Notes: a model not told the origin generated them from the sequence alone. A DNA stretch of 52,833 nt from Sphingomonadaceae bacterium (GCA_025359685.1 JANYEY010000035.1:1-52833); one strand, 5' to 3'; counted from the first letter of the stretch, positions 15,521 to 25,359 are shown. Made by a program: numbers and translations.

Positions 15521-18289
15521 TCACGCCGCCGCAACCTCGACGCTTTCCTCATCGGCGGCCTCGATCAGCTTCTTCTCGAGCGCTTTCAGCCGAGTCATCG
15601 AATCGACCTTCTCCCCGAACAGATCGGTGACATAGAAGGTATCGACCGCGCGCTCGCCGTAGGTGGCGATGTGCGCGGAGTGGACCATCAGCTTTGCCTC
15701 GAACAGCACCCGGGCGAGGCGGCTGAGTAGCGCCGGACGATCGCGCGCGCTCACTTCTGCTACGGTGAACCGGTTCGAGGCGGTGCTATCGAATTCGGCC
15801 GAGGGGCTGACTGCAAAGGCATCGGCGCGAGGGCGGGAATGTGGGCGCGCGGCAAGCTGGCTGACCAGCTTGACCCGGTTGGCCAGCGCATCCTCGATCA
15901 TCTTGCGGATCCGGGCGAGCTGGCTGGCTTCGGAAAACGGGCGGCCCAGCGGATCCTGGACGAGGAAGTTGTCGACCGCCATGCCGTTGCGTGCGGTGTG
16001 GATGCGCGCGTCGATGATGTTGCCGCCGGCCAGGTGGATGCCGCCGGCAATGCGGTAGAACAGCCCCGGGTGATCGGCGGCAATTACGGTCACCAAGGTC
16101 GCCCCGCGCGCAGCATAGTATTCAGTATGGACATCGAGCGACGCGCCCTTGGCCGCTTCGAGCTGGGTCAGGTTCATCGCGATGATGTCATCCGGCTCGG
16201 CAATCCAGTAAGCATCGTTGAACAGCTTGAGCGTTTTCGCTGGCAGTTCTCTACCGAGCCGCGCCGCCACCGCGGCCTGCTTGCCGGCCACCCGCTGGGC
16301 GCGGCCGTGTTCGACATGGCCCAGTCGCATCCGCTCCTCGGCGGCATCGTAAAGCTCGTTGATCAGCTGACGCTTCCAGCCGTTCCACACCCCCGGCCCA
16401 ACCGCGCGGATATCGACGATGGTGAGCAGCGAAAGCAGCCGCAGCCGCTCCACGGTTTGCACCTGCGCGACGAAATCAGAGATCGTCTTCCAGTCAGCGA
16501 GATCGCGCTTGAATGCAACCGCGCTCATCAACAGGTGCGTGCGGACCAGCCAAGCGACGAGCTGCGTTTCCTCGGCGCTGAGGCCAAGCCGCGGGCAGAG
16601 CTTGAGCGCCACTTCGCCGCCCAGTTCGGAATGGTCGCCGCGCCGCCCCTTGGCGATGTCGTGGAGCAGGATTGCGACATAAAGCACGCGGCGATTGGCG
16701 ATCTTGTGGATCAGGCCGCTGGCCATCGGGTGATCGGCCTTGAGCTCGCCCTTCTCGATTCGCGCCATCAGCCCGATCGCGCGGATGGTGTGCTCATCGA
16801 CCGTGTAGTGGTGGTACATGTCGAACTGCATCTGCGCGTTGACCCGGCCGAAATCGGGCACGAAACGGCCGAACACGCCTGCTTCGTTGAGCCAGCGCAG
16901 CACCGTTTCGGGGTCATTGCGACTGCTCAACAGATCGAGAAACAGGGCGTTGGCGCGTGGATCGTTGCGCACACTGTCGACCAGCCGCGCATCGCGCACC
17001 GCGAGCCGCATCGCGTCGGGATGCACTTCGAGATGGTTGGCATCGGCCAGCACAAATATTTCGAGCAGACGCACCGGATCTTCGGCGAACCAGCTATCGG
17101 ACGGCGAACCGATCTTGCCGCCGAACACAACAAAGCCCTTGAGACTACGTTTCCTCGCCCGGAACCCCGCAAGCAGCCCGCGCGGAGCCTTCTTGGCAAA
17201 CTGTTCGTCAAGCTGGGCGAGGAACAGTCCGGTCAGGTGGCCGACGCGTTTCGCCTGCAGGAAAAAGTACTGCATGAACCGCTCGACCGCACTTTTGCCC
17301 GGGCGGTCGGCGAACTGCATGCGCGCGGCAACCTCGCGCTGGAGGTCAAAAGTCAGCCGATCTTCGGCGCGGCCGGTGATGGCGTGAAGGTGGCAGCGCA
17401 CCGCCCAGAAGAAATTTTCGGCACGGCGAAAGGCGCGGTATTCGCTGCCGGTCAGCAGTCCGACATCGACCAGTTCGGACACATCGCGGACATGGTGGAT
17501 GTACTTGCCGATCCAGTACAGCGTGTGCAGATCGCGCAGGCCGCCCTTGCCCTCTTTCACATTGGGTTCAACCACATAGCGGCTGTCACCCTGCCGTTTG
17601 TGGCGATCGTTGCGCTCGGCGAGCTTTTCGGCGACGTATTGCCGCTCGGTCCCTGCGACAACCTCGTTCCAGAACCGGGCGCGGCCTTCGTCGAACAGTT
17701 CCTGATCGCCCCAGACGTAGCGTCCTTCGAGCAAGGCGGTACGGATCGTCAGGTCGCCTCTGCCCATGCGCACCAGGTCGTCGAGGCTACGGCTCGACTG
17801 GCCGACCTTGAGCCCGAGGTCCCACAGGTAATAGAGCATCGCCTCGATCACCTGCTCGCACCACGAGGTCTGCTTGCCCGGGGTGACGAAGGCGATATCG
17901 ACATCCGAATGCGGCGCCATTTCGCCGCGGCCATAGCCGCCCACCGCCATGATCGTCAGCCGTTCGCCCGAAGTGCGGTTGTGCGAGGGATAGACGTCGG
18001 CGATCACATGATCGTGAATCGTGCGGACCAGCTGGTCGACGAGGAAGGCTTGCGCCTCGGCACAGTCGTGCCCGGCTGAAGGGTGGGCGAGCAAGCGTTG
18101 CGCGATTTCGGCGCGGCCCGAGGCAAGCGCGGCGCGCAGCAATTCGACCACCTGAATCCGCGCCGTCTTGGCCCCGCATGCCGCAACCGCGTCGGCAATC
18201 GCCCCGGCCAGCGCGCGGCGATCGATCACCGCCCGTTGATCCGGGATCCGTGCCGCCTTCAGGCTTTCGCTGTCTGTTCGCTTTCCCAC
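15521..18289 (-). CDS. glnD: [Protein-PII] uridylyltransferase / uridylyl-removing enzyme
   Basis: A 922-residue nitrogen sensor that adds UMP to PII proteins when glutamine is low and removes it when glutamine is high. Domains in order are: a nucleotidyltransferase with GGYGRGEMAPHSDVDI (residues 117-132, catalytic D129 and D131); an HD phosphohydrolase with HDIAKGRRGDHSELG (H543, D544); and two C-terminal ACT domains (about 730-800 and 840-915) that bind glutamine. The start is GTG at 18289, inside the end of the upstream acyl-CoA synthetase gene, giving a 31-base overlap. No nearer ATG exists, though a later GTG near IPDQRAVIDRR is possible. Translational coupling to the synthetase is likely. 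Confidence 0.93.
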   Translation of the reverse strand: MGKRTDSESLKAARIPDQRAVIDRRALAGAIADAVAACGAKTARIQVVELLRAALASGRAEIAQRLLAHPSAGHDCAEAQAFLVDQLVRTIHDHVIADVYPSHNRTSGERLTIMAVGGYGRGEMAPHSDVDIAFVTPGKQTSWCEQVIEAMLYYLWDLGLKVGQSSRSLDDLVRMGRGDLTIRTALLEGRYVWGDQELFDEGRARFWNEVVAGTERQYVAEKLAERNDRHKRQGDSRYVVEPNVKEGKGGLRDLHTLYWIGKYIHHVRDVSELVDVGLLTGSEYRAFRRAENFFWAVRCHLHAITGRAEDRLTFDLQREVAARMQFADRPGKSAVERFMQYFFLQAKRVGHLTGLFLAQLDEQFAKKAPRGLLAGFRARKRSLKGFVVFGGKIGSPSDSWFAEDPVRLLEIFVLADANHLEVHPDAMRLAVRDARLVDSVRNDPRANALFLDLLSSRNDPETVLRWLNEAGVFGRFVPDFGRVNAQMQFDMYHHYTVDEHTIRAIGLMARIEKGELKADHPMASGLIHKIANRRVLYVAILLHDIAKGRRGDHSELGGEVALKLCPRLGLSAEETQLVAWLVRTHLLMSAVAFKRDLADWKTISDFVAQVQTVERLRLLSLLTIVDIRAVGPGVWNGWKRQLINELYDAAEERMRLGHVEHGRAQRVAGKQAAVAARLGRELPAKTLKLFNDAYWIAEPDDIIAMNLTQLEAAKGASLDVHTEYYAARGATLVTVIAADHPGLFYRIAGGIHLAGGNIIDARIHTARNGMAVDNFLVQDPLGRPFSEASQLARIRKMIEDALANRVKLVSQLAARPHSRPRADAFAVSPSAEFDSTASNRFTVAEVSARDRPALLSRLARVLFEAKLMVHSAHIATYGERAVDTFYVTDLFGEKVDSMTRLKALEKKLIEAADEESVEVAAA

Positions 18290-19971
18290 ACGGTCAGGTA
18301 ACGGGCCTTGAGCGTGCGCTTGTCAACCTTTTCGGTGCCCAATCGCGGCAAGGTTTCATGTTCCTGCCACAGCCGCACCGGCACCTTGAACGAGGCGATG
18401 GTGGCCTTGAGGTAATCGCGCAGCAGATCCTCGGTCAGGGTGCGGCCTTCCTTCAGGAGAAACACGCCGGTTGGCAATTCGCCAAACTTCTCATCGGGCA
18501 TTCCGAACACGCTCGCCTCGGCCACATCGGGGTGCGCGTAGATCGCTTCTTCCACCTCGATGCAGCTGATATTCTCACCGCCGCGGATGATGATATCCTT
18601 CTTGCGGTCGACGATGAACAGGTAGCCGTCCTCGTCAAGGTAGCCCAGGTCGCCCGAACGGAAGAACCCGTCAGGCATGATCGCGGCCTTGGTCGCCTCG
18701 GTGTTGTCCCAGTATCCGCCGAAATTGCAGATCGTGCGGATCGCAATCTCGCCGATTTCGCCAGTGGGCAGGCATTCCCCCGCGTCGTTCAGGATCCCGA
18801 TCTCGACCAGCGGCTTTGACGCGGTGCCGGTTGAGCCGGGCTTGGCGAGATAATTTTCGTTGAGGTTGCCGCAGCCGACCGCGTTGGTTTCGGTGAGGCC
18901 GTAACCAAGCAGCGGGAAGGCGTGCGGCAATGCTTCCTTGATCCGCTTGACGTGATCGATCGGGCGCGGCGCGCCGCCTGCGGCAAAGGCGGTGCAGCTC
19001 GACAGGTCGTATTTATCGCGGTCCGGATGCGTGGCGATCTCGAAGCTCATCAGCGGCACGCCGACGAAGTAGGTGACCTTCTCCGCCTCGATCAGCCGCA
19101 TCGCTTCCTCGGCGTTCCACTTGGGCATCATCACCAGCTTGCGCCCGATCGCGAAGCTCTGGAGGAACAGCGGGACTTCGCCGGTGACGTGGAACAAGGG
19201 CACGTTGACCAAAGTGCACGGCTGCATGGTCGGCGCGTCGCCCTGCTCGGTCAGGTGAGTGAGCATCATCAGCGTCTGCGCGACGTAATTGAACACCGCC
19301 TGGACCACCGCGCGGTGATCGGACCAGGCACCTTTCGACTGCCCGGTCGAGCCCGAGGTGTAGAGGATCGTAGCCACGTCATCGCCGGTCAGCTCGGGCA
19401 GCGGGGTCGCGCTGTCCCCGCCATGCGCCAGCACTGCGCTAAGGCCTTCGCGCCACGGTTTGTCATGCTCGAACACCACCACGCGGGTGGCGAGGTGGAG
19501 GTCGGTGATGCGCGCAGCGCGCTGCGGATCAGCGAGCACCAGTTTGCATCCGGTCAGTGAAATCCCCGCGGCCATTTCCTCGCCGCTCCACCAGCCGTTC
19601 AAAAGGCAGGCGCAGCCGCCCGCCATCAGCACGCCCATGTAAGCGACGACCCAGTTGGTCGAATTGCGCGCCGCGATCCCGACGCGGTCACCTTTTTCGA
19701 TCCCCTGCCCGGCCACCAGCGCCCCCGCCACTTCGCGCGCGGCGGCGTGAACTTCGCTGAATGTCGTGCGGATATCGCCATCGACGAGGAATTCGGTGTC
19801 GCCGTGCTGCGCGCAGAAGTGGTCGAAATAGGCGGAAAGCGTGGGCGGGGCATTCTTGAGCACGGGCAATGGCCGCCCGAACCGTTCGATCTGGTCGATC
19901 TCGAGCAGTTCGCCCGGCGCGGTGATCCGCGTGATGATGGTTTCAAGCGACTTGTCGAGCGGTGTGGTCAT
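18259..19971 (-). CDS. AMP-dependent acyl-CoA synthetase (class I adenylate-forming)
   Basis: A 570-residue ligase that activates a carboxylic acid with ATP and joins it to CoA. Visible motifs are the P-loop-like YTSGSTGQSKGAW (about residues 204-216), GYGLTETNAVG, then RSGDLGYLDEDGYL and DRKKDIIIRGGENIS, which form the hinge and CoA-binding C-terminal domain. The usual catalytic lysine region near the C-terminus is present. The substrate could be a medium- or long-chain fatty acid or an aromatic acid. The ATG at 19971 is chosen because the open frame upstream (to 20124) encodes residues unlike the family. It overlaps glnD by 31 bases. Confidence 0.9.
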   Translation of the reverse strand: MTTPLDKSLETIITRITAPGELLEIDQIERFGRPLPVLKNAPPTLSAYFDHFCAQHGDTEFLVDGDIRTTFSEVHAAAREVAGALVAGQGIEKGDRVGIAARNSTNWVVAYMGVLMAGGCACLLNGWWSGEEMAAGISLTGCKLVLADPQRAARITDLHLATRVVVFEHDKPWREGLSAVLAHGGDSATPLPELTGDDVATILYTSGSTGQSKGAWSDHRAVVQAVFNYVAQTLMMLTHLTEQGDAPTMQPCTLVNVPLFHVTGEVPLFLQSFAIGRKLVMMPKWNAEEAMRLIEAEKVTYFVGVPLMSFEIATHPDRDKYDLSSCTAFAAGGAPRPIDHVKRIKEALPHAFPLLGYGLTETNAVGCGNLNENYLAKPGSTGTASKPLVEIGILNDAGECLPTGEIGEIAIRTICNFGGYWDNTEATKAAIMPDGFFRSGDLGYLDEDGYLFIVDRKKDIIIRGGENISCIEVEEAIYAHPDVAEASVFGMPDEKFGELPTGVFLLKEGRTLTEDLLRDYLKATIASFKVPVRLWQEHETLPRLGTEKVDKRTLKARYLTVWESEQTAKA

Positions 19972-20127
19972 GCGGGGTCCTTTTCCCAAGTGCGGGCCCG
20001 CCCCTTTCGCGCCCCGAATCCTGTTCCCAAAGTGCTTCACCGGGTTTGTTTCCGGTCTGCACTGTGCCAAAAGGCGGGCGGATCGTCGCCCGCTTGTGGC
20101 GGATTGCATGCTTAAGGGGTTCACACC

Positions 20128-21048
20128 TTGCTGTCACTATCGCTGCAAATGGCGGCCGCTGCCGCTCATGCACCGCTGAACTGGGCCGACCTTGGCCTCA
20201 AGACCTACCTGTTCCACGTCGACACCCGTTGGGGCGACTTCCAGCTGCGGTGGTACAGCCTTGCGTACCTTGCCGGCATCATCTTCGCTTACTGGCATGT
20301 CTCGAAGACCTTGAAGGCTCCCGGCGCACCGATGGCGCAGCGCCATATCGACGATCTGTTCTTCTATTGCACGCTAGGCGTGATCCTTGGCGGGCGGCTC
20401 GGCTATGCGACCTTCTACACCGGCGGCAGCACCAGCGAGCCGAGCCTCTGGGCCGATCCGGGCAGGATGATCCAACTGTGGAACGGCGGGATGAGCTTCC
20501 ACGGCGGGCTGGTCGGCGTACTGATCGCGACCGCATGGGTGACCTGGCGCAACAAGCTCAGTTTCTTGCGGGCGTGTGATTACATCTCGGTGCCGGTGCC
20601 GGTGGGAATGCTGTTCGGACGGCTGGCCAATTTCATCAATGGCGAGCTGTGGGGGCGCGAAGCTGGCGCAAACGTGCCTTGGCGGATGATCTTCCCGACC
20701 GATCCAAACCAGCTCCCGCGGCATCCTAGCCAGCTTTACGAAGCGCTGCTCGAAGGCGCGTTGCTCGCGGCGGTGATGCTCTATCTGTTCTGGAAGACGC
20801 GCGCGCGCTGGCGGCCGGGCCTGCTGGTGGGGACTTTCGCGTTGGGTATGGCCGTTGCCCGCTTCACCGTGGAATTCTTCCGTGAACCCGACGCGCAGCT
20901 GAGCGATTTTGCCCGCAACACCGGGTTCTCCATGGGCCAGTGGCTGACCATCCCGCTGATGCTGGTCGGGCTATTCTTCATCATCCGCGCGCTGCGCCTG
21001 CCCGCGATGGGCAGCGCCGAGGCGCCGCCGGTACCCGCCGCCGAATGA
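20128..21048 (+). CDS. lgt: Prolipoprotein diacylglyceryl transferase
   Basis: A 306-residue inner-membrane enzyme that attaches diacylglycerol to the lipobox cysteine of prolipoproteins; lipobox proteins in this window (Pal, the 5'-nucleotidase, the S8 peptidase) are its likely substrates. It has about seven membrane segments. The family signature GMLFGRLANFINGELWGRE lies at residues 160-178 and the conserved HGG at 125-127. The start is probably TTG at 20128, with an AAGGGG ribosome binding site 8 bases upstream. The ATG at 20149 lacks one but would also give a complete enzyme. The stop overlaps the next start (ATGA). Confidence 0.95.
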   Translation: MLSLSLQMAAAAAHAPLNWADLGLKTYLFHVDTRWGDFQLRWYSLAYLAGIIFAYWHVSKTLKAPGAPMAQRHIDDLFFYCTLGVILGGRLGYATFYTGGSTSEPSLWADPGRMIQLWNGGMSFHGGLVGVLIATAWVTWRNKLSFLRACDYISVPVPVGMLFGRLANFINGELWGREAGANVPWRMIFPTDPNQLPRHPSQLYEALLEGALLAAVMLYLFWKTRARWRPGLLVGTFALGMAVARFTVEFFREPDAQLSDFARNTGFSMGQWLTIPLMLVGLFFIIRALRLPAMGSAEAPPVPAAE

Positions 21049-22103
21049 GTGAAGACGCGCCACCTGATACGCTGGCGGCAATCTTTCGGCGGCTGATCGC
21101 CAACACCGGGCCAATCAGCCTGCAGCACTATATGGGCGAGTCTAACGCGCGCTACTATACCTCGCGCGATCCGCTGGGGCTGGCCGGGGACTTCGTCACC
21201 GCGCCCGAAATCAGCCAGATGTTCGGCGAGCTGATTGGGCTTTGGCTGGCCGACATGTGGGTCAACGCCGGACGCGAGGAACCGGTGCATTACGTCGAGC
21301 TTGGCCCCGGGCGCGGCACGCTCGCCACCGATGCGCTGCGCGCGGCCAAGCGCTACGGGCTCGAGCCCTCGATCCATTTCGTCGAAGGATCGACCGCGCT
21401 CAAGGATATCCAGCTGGCCGCGGTGCCCGGCGCGCAGTGGCACCATGACCTGTCCACCCTGCCGCCCTACGGCCCGATCCTGCTGGTCGCCAACGAGTTC
21501 CTCGATGCACTGCCGGTGCGCCAGCTGGTCAAAGCCGAAGACGGTTGGCGCGAACGCATGGTGGTGCCGGAAGGTGAGCGGTTCGTCTGCATCGCCGGCA
21601 GCCAGCCAATGGAAGCGGCGGTGCCCGAAGGCCGCCGCAATGCCGCGCCGGGTACGATCATCGAAACAAATCCCGGCGCCGCTGCCACTGTCTACGAAGT
21701 GGCCGGGCGGCTGATCGAACAAGGCGGCGCGGCGCTGTTCATCGACTATGGCAGCGATGCCCTACGCGACGGATCGACCCTGCAAGCGGTGCGCGATCAC
21801 CTGAAGGTCGATCCCTTTGTCGGTCCCGGCGATGCGGATCTGACCGCGCATGTCGATTTCGCCAGCCTCGCGCCAATTGCCGAATCGCGCGGCTGCCGTT
21901 GGCTCGGCACGGTTCCGCAGGGGCGCTGGCTGCGCAACCTGGGCATCGATGCCCGGGCGCAGGCGCTGTCCGAGCAGGCTCCGCAGCATGCCGCCGCGAT
22001 CGAAGCGGCAAAGGACCGGCTGGTGGGTGAAGGGCAGATGGGACTGCTGTTCAAGGTCTTTGGGCTGTCCGCACCAACATGGCCGGGGGGAGCGGGCTTC
22101 TAA
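21045..22103 (+). CDS. SAM-dependent methyltransferase, MidA/NDUFAF7 family
   Basis: A 352-residue class I methyltransferase. The family signature SRDPLGLAGDFVTAPEIS is at residues 40-57 and the SAM-binding loop VELGPGRGTLATD at 84-96. The ANEFLDALPVRQ block after it is also typical. The mitochondrial relative NDUFAF7 methylates an arginine of the NDUFS2 subunit of respiratory complex I. A similar role in bacterial NuoD modification is plausible but not shown by this sequence. The ATG overlaps the lgt stop by four bases, so the pair is translationally coupled. Lgt followed by this family is a familiar alphaproteobacterial arrangement. Confidence 0.88.
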   Translation: MSEDAPPDTLAAIFRRLIANTGPISLQHYMGESNARYYTSRDPLGLAGDFVTAPEISQMFGELIGLWLADMWVNAGREEPVHYVELGPGRGTLATDALRAAKRYGLEPSIHFVEGSTALKDIQLAAVPGAQWHHDLSTLPPYGPILLVANEFLDALPVRQLVKAEDGWRERMVVPEGERFVCIAGSQPMEAAVPEGRRNAAPGTIIETNPGAAATVYEVAGRLIEQGGAALFIDYGSDALRDGSTLQAVRDHLKVDPFVGPGDADLTAHVDFASLAPIAESRGCRWLGTVPQGRWLRNLGIDARAQALSEQAPQHAAAIEAAKDRLVGEGQMGLLFKVFGLSAPTWPGGAGF

Positions 22104-22167
22104 GCGCGCACACGTGCGAGTTGCCAGCCGCATCATTCCGCGCCACGATAGCCCGGAGGGAGCGGGG

Positions 22168-22791
22168 ATGAAGCATGAACTGAAGGGGCCGAGCCTGCTC
22201 TCGCGCGCAGTGCGCCGGATCATCATCGCGCTCTATCGGCGGCGCGGCTACCGGCTGGTCGACAAGCATCCGGTACCGCAGCGTTGCGTGATCATCGGGG
22301 TACCGCACACCACCAACTGGGATTTCGTGTTCTTCCTTGGCGCCACCGCGGAAATGGGAATCAAGCCCAGCTTCATGGGCAAACATACCCTGTTCAAGTG
22401 GCCCGCCACTCGCTTCATGTATGACATGGGCGGGGTTTCGGTCGATCGCAGCGCAAAAGGTCGCAACTATGTCGATCAGGTGGTCGATGTCTTTGCGCGC
22501 CGCAGCGAACTCGCGTTGGTTGTCGCGCCCGAAGGGACTCGCAGCGCAACCAAACCGTGGCGCTCGGGTTTCTATCATATCGCTCACAAGGCCGGGGTGC
22601 CGCTGGTCCCGGCTTGGGTCGAAGACGCAACCGGGCGCGGCGGACTGGGTCCAGCAATCATGCCGAGCGGAAATTACGCCGCGGACCTAGAAAAACTGCT
22701 CGGCTATTACCGGTCGGTGATGCCCGGCAATCCGCGCTGGGCCTTGCTTGAGGCCGCGATTGCCGAGGAACGGAGTGAAACCAATGCTTGA
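22168..22791 (+). CDS. 1-acyl-sn-glycerol-3-phosphate acyltransferase-like (PlsC family) protein
   Basis: A 207-residue acyltransferase of the PlsC superfamily. The catalytic HxxxxD motif is H47-TTNW-D52 and the substrate-binding motif is E122-G-T-R125-S. It has one hydrophobic segment near residues 14-24, so it is probably membrane-associated. It is shorter than standard PlsC and resembles the small variants that act on lysophospholipids or ornithine lipids; the acceptor cannot be specified. The ATG at 22168 has a GGAGGGAGCGGGG ribosome binding site. It ends inside the next gene (8-base overlap), so the two are probably co-expressed. Confidence 0.85.
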   Translation: MKHELKGPSLLSRAVRRIIIALYRRRGYRLVDKHPVPQRCVIIGVPHTTNWDFVFFLGATAEMGIKPSFMGKHTLFKWPATRFMYDMGGVSVDRSAKGRNYVDQVVDVFARRSELALVVAPEGTRSATKPWRSGFYHIAHKAGVPLVPAWVEDATGRGGLGPAIMPSGNYAADLEKLLGYYRSVMPGNPRWALLEAAIAEERSETNA

Positions 22792-23590
22792 TGCCCTGCT
22801 GATCAACGCCGCCGTCGACCTGACGATGATGGTCCTGCTGTGCCTCGTCGCGGTGCGGATCGGCGATGTATCGTTCATCGATGCGGTCTGGGGGGCGGGA
22901 ATGGCGGTGCTCGCCTTGGCGAGCTTTGTGCAGCTGGGCGATCCGGGAATGCGCGCCGGACTGCTGCTGGCGATGACCGCGATCTGGGGGCTGCGGCTTG
23001 GCGTCCACCTGTTCCTGCGCTGGCGCGGCCACGGCGAGGATCCGCGCTATGCCCGGATGCTGGGCAAGGCGCGCGAACAGGGCCGCTATGGCAGCGCCGC
23101 ATTCAAGGTGGTGTTCGGGCCGCAAGCGGTGCTGCTGTTCATTACCAGCCTGCCCGCGCAAGTCGGGATCCTCGCCAGCGGCGCACCGGCACCGCTAACT
23201 CCGTTGGCGTGGGCTGGGTTCGCCCTGTGGCTCACCGGCATGGTGTTCGAGACGGTCGGCGACGCACAGCTCAAGGCGTTCCGCGCCGACCCGGCGATGA
23301 AAGGCAAGGTGCTCGACACCGGCCTGTGGCGTTATACCCGCCACCCCAATTACTTCGGCGATGCCTGCGCCTGGTGGGGCATCTGGCTGGTCGCGGCCAC
23401 CGGCGGCCGATGGCCCATGAATTGGGTGGCGCTGGGCAGTCTGATCGGGCCGGTGTTCCTGACCTTCACGCTGACCAAATGGTCGGGCAAACCGCTGCTT
23501 GAAAAGGGCCTTGCCAAGACCCGCCCGGGCTACGCCGAATATGTGTCGCGCACCTCGGGCTTCATCCCCTGGCCGCCCAAACAGGGCTAG
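22784..23590 (+). CDS. DUF1295 / steroid 5-alpha-reductase-like membrane protein
   Basis: A 268-residue polytopic membrane protein with about six hydrophobic segments. The C-terminal domain is DUF1295: LWRYTRHPNYFGDACAWWG followed by WSGKPLLEKGLAKTRPGYAEY. This HPNY motif is shared by 3-oxo-5-alpha-steroid 4-dehydrogenases and isoprenylcysteine methyltransferases, where it contributes to NADPH or SAM binding. The exact reaction is unknown. The start at 22784 is supported by a GGAG ribosome binding site and overlaps the acyltransferase stop by eight bases. The 3' end converges with and overlaps the nucleotidase gene. Confidence 0.85.
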   Translation: MLDALLINAAVDLTMMVLLCLVAVRIGDVSFIDAVWGAGMAVLALASFVQLGDPGMRAGLLLAMTAIWGLRLGVHLFLRWRGHGEDPRYARMLGKAREQGRYGSAAFKVVFGPQAVLLFITSLPAQVGILASGAPAPLTPLAWAGFALWLTGMVFETVGDAQLKAFRADPAMKGKVLDTGLWRYTRHPNYFGDACAWWGIWLVAATGGRWPMNWVALGSLIGPVFLTFTLTKWSGKPLLEKGLAKTRPGYAEYVSRTSGFIPWPPKQG

Positions 23591-25326
23591 TGCTTGATTT
23601 CGGTCGCGCGGTCTTCTGACGGCACCGCGCGCAGCGGCACCGCTTCCAGCCAGGCCTGCATCGCATCAAGATCGACCCCGCCCGTCACCGCCTCGCGCTG
23701 CTTGGCCAGCAGCGTGAAGCTGTCCCCGCCTTGGGCGAGGAAATTGTTGGTGGTGACGCGGTAACTCGCCGCCGGATCAAGCGGCTTGCCATCCAGCATC
23801 AGGTCCAGCACCCGCTCGCCGAGCGGACGCGACAGGTCATAGCGATAGGCAAAGCCCGCACTTGGCGTAAGCGCCTGATTGGGGCCGTTTGTATCGAACC
23901 CCTGTTCGAGCACCGCCTTGATCTCCGCCCCGGTCATTGTCTGGGTGATCAACGTGTTGCCGAACGGCTGGACAGCATAAAGATCCCCGAACCGGACTAG
24001 GCCGCCCTCTCCCGGGACCAGCCCGGTGCGCACCCCGAACGGGTTCATCAAGGCGATCTGCGCGCCCACACTGCGCGTGGCGGCAAGCTGCGAATCAGCG
24101 ATCAGCTGCCCCAGCGCCTTGCCGCTGGCCGGCCCGGAAAGATGCCCGGCAGGCTTCTGCGCGAAGGTTTTGCTGGCATCGACATAAGTCTGGACATAGC
24201 CGGCCACGTCGCCGCGCGGGGCGAACTGCGGATAGATCGTGGTCGGGTTCACCGGCCCCAGCGCGCCGGTATAGCTGCCGCTCTGCACAATTACATTGAC
24301 CGCGCGCTTGCTCACCACCTTGTGCGCCGCAGGATCGATCTGCAGCGTGATGTCGGTCACCTCTTCGCCATAGACCCCCGCGCTGGTCAGCAGCACCGGA
24401 TGCGCTGGGTTGAGATCGCCGTAGTTGCAGACATAGCTCTTGTGGGTGTGGCCCGAGACGACGAGGTCAACCCGCGGGTCGAGCGCGTCGAGAATCGGGC
24501 GGATTTCGCCGTTAAAGCCTGCGCAGCCGCTCGGATCGTCGGGCTTGTCCTGCTGCCCGCCTTGGTGAATCAGCACGACGATGGCATCGGCACCCTTGGC
24601 CTTGAGCACCGGGACCAGCGCGTTGATCGTCTCCGCTTCACCGGCAAAGGTCAGCCCCTTGATCCCGCCCGGGGTGACAAGGTCCGACGTGCCTTTGAGG
24701 GTCAACCCGATGACCCCGATACGCACGGCATTGCGCCCCTTGCCAAAGGTGCGGATGCGGAAAGCGGGGAACAGGGTCTGCCCGTTCTCGGTAATCGTGC
24801 TAGCCGAGAGGAACTGGAACTTCGCGCCGCCGAACTGTTCGACCTGGCATGGTTTGCGCGCGGTCAATTGCGCGCAGCCGCCGCGCTGCATGCGCAGCAG
24901 CTCATTGCGCCCGCGGTCAAACTCGTGATTGCCCACCGCGTTGAAATCGAGCCCGAAGCGGTTGGCCACCCCGACCGTCGGTTCATCGAGGTAGATTGAG
25001 GAAGCAAGCTGCGAGGCGCCGATCAGGTCGCCTGCCGAAACGGTCAGGTGGTAGGGGTACTTGGCCTGCACCGTATCGATCGCGCTGGCGAGGTAAGCCG
25101 CGCCGCCTGCGGGGACACGCACCGTCCCGCCCTTGCCATCTAGCGACGGAACCGATTGGTGCGGCGATTCGAGGCTGCCGTGGAAATCGTTGATCGCGAC
25201 GATCCCGACCGTGACCGGCGCGGCGGTGCCGGTTGTGCCGGTAGTCGCGCAGGCAGCGAGCAACGGAACCAAAGCGGCGGGGAGAAGGCGGGCGAATCGC
25301 GCGATGCGGCTCTGGGGAAAAGTCAT
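23587..25326 (-). CDS. Bifunctional metallophosphatase/5'-nucleotidase lipoprotein
   Basis: A 579-residue exported UshA/NutA-type enzyme that hydrolyses nucleotides or UDP-sugars outside the cytoplasm. The signal peptide ends in a lipobox LLAAC with C26, so it is probably a lipid-anchored outer-envelope protein. The metal-binding motifs are NDFHGS, SAGDLIGAS, VGNHEFDRG and VSGHTHKSY, in the order of the calcineurin-like phosphoesterase domain. The C-terminal half is the 5'-nucleotidase domain, with GNTLITQTMTGAEIK and an NNFLAQGGDSF motif that forms the nucleotide base pocket. The ATG at 25326 has a GGAGGG ribosome binding site. The next gene, divergent, is a TetR regulator. Confidence 0.93.
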   Translation of the reverse strand: MTFPQSRIARFARLLPAALVPLLAACATTGTTGTAAPVTVGIVAINDFHGSLESPHQSVPSLDGKGGTVRVPAGGAAYLASAIDTVQAKYPYHLTVSAGDLIGASQLASSIYLDEPTVGVANRFGLDFNAVGNHEFDRGRNELLRMQRGGCAQLTARKPCQVEQFGGAKFQFLSASTITENGQTLFPAFRIRTFGKGRNAVRIGVIGLTLKGTSDLVTPGGIKGLTFAGEAETINALVPVLKAKGADAIVVLIHQGGQQDKPDDPSGCAGFNGEIRPILDALDPRVDLVVSGHTHKSYVCNYGDLNPAHPVLLTSAGVYGEEVTDITLQIDPAAHKVVSKRAVNVIVQSGSYTGALGPVNPTTIYPQFAPRGDVAGYVQTYVDASKTFAQKPAGHLSGPASGKALGQLIADSQLAATRSVGAQIALMNPFGVRTGLVPGEGGLVRFGDLYAVQPFGNTLITQTMTGAEIKAVLEQGFDTNGPNQALTPSAGFAYRYDLSRPLGERVLDLMLDGKPLDPAASYRVTTNNFLAQGGDSFTLLAKQREAVTGGVDLDAMQAWLEAVPLRAVPSEDRATEIKH

Positions 25327-25359
25327 GCGCCCTCCTAACCGAACCGCCACGCGCGGCAA

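Noticed and set aside
15839..18079. A 746-codon plus-strand frame opposite glnD
   Set aside because: It lies entirely antisense to glnD, whose motifs are clear. No family is recognisable in the shadow product.
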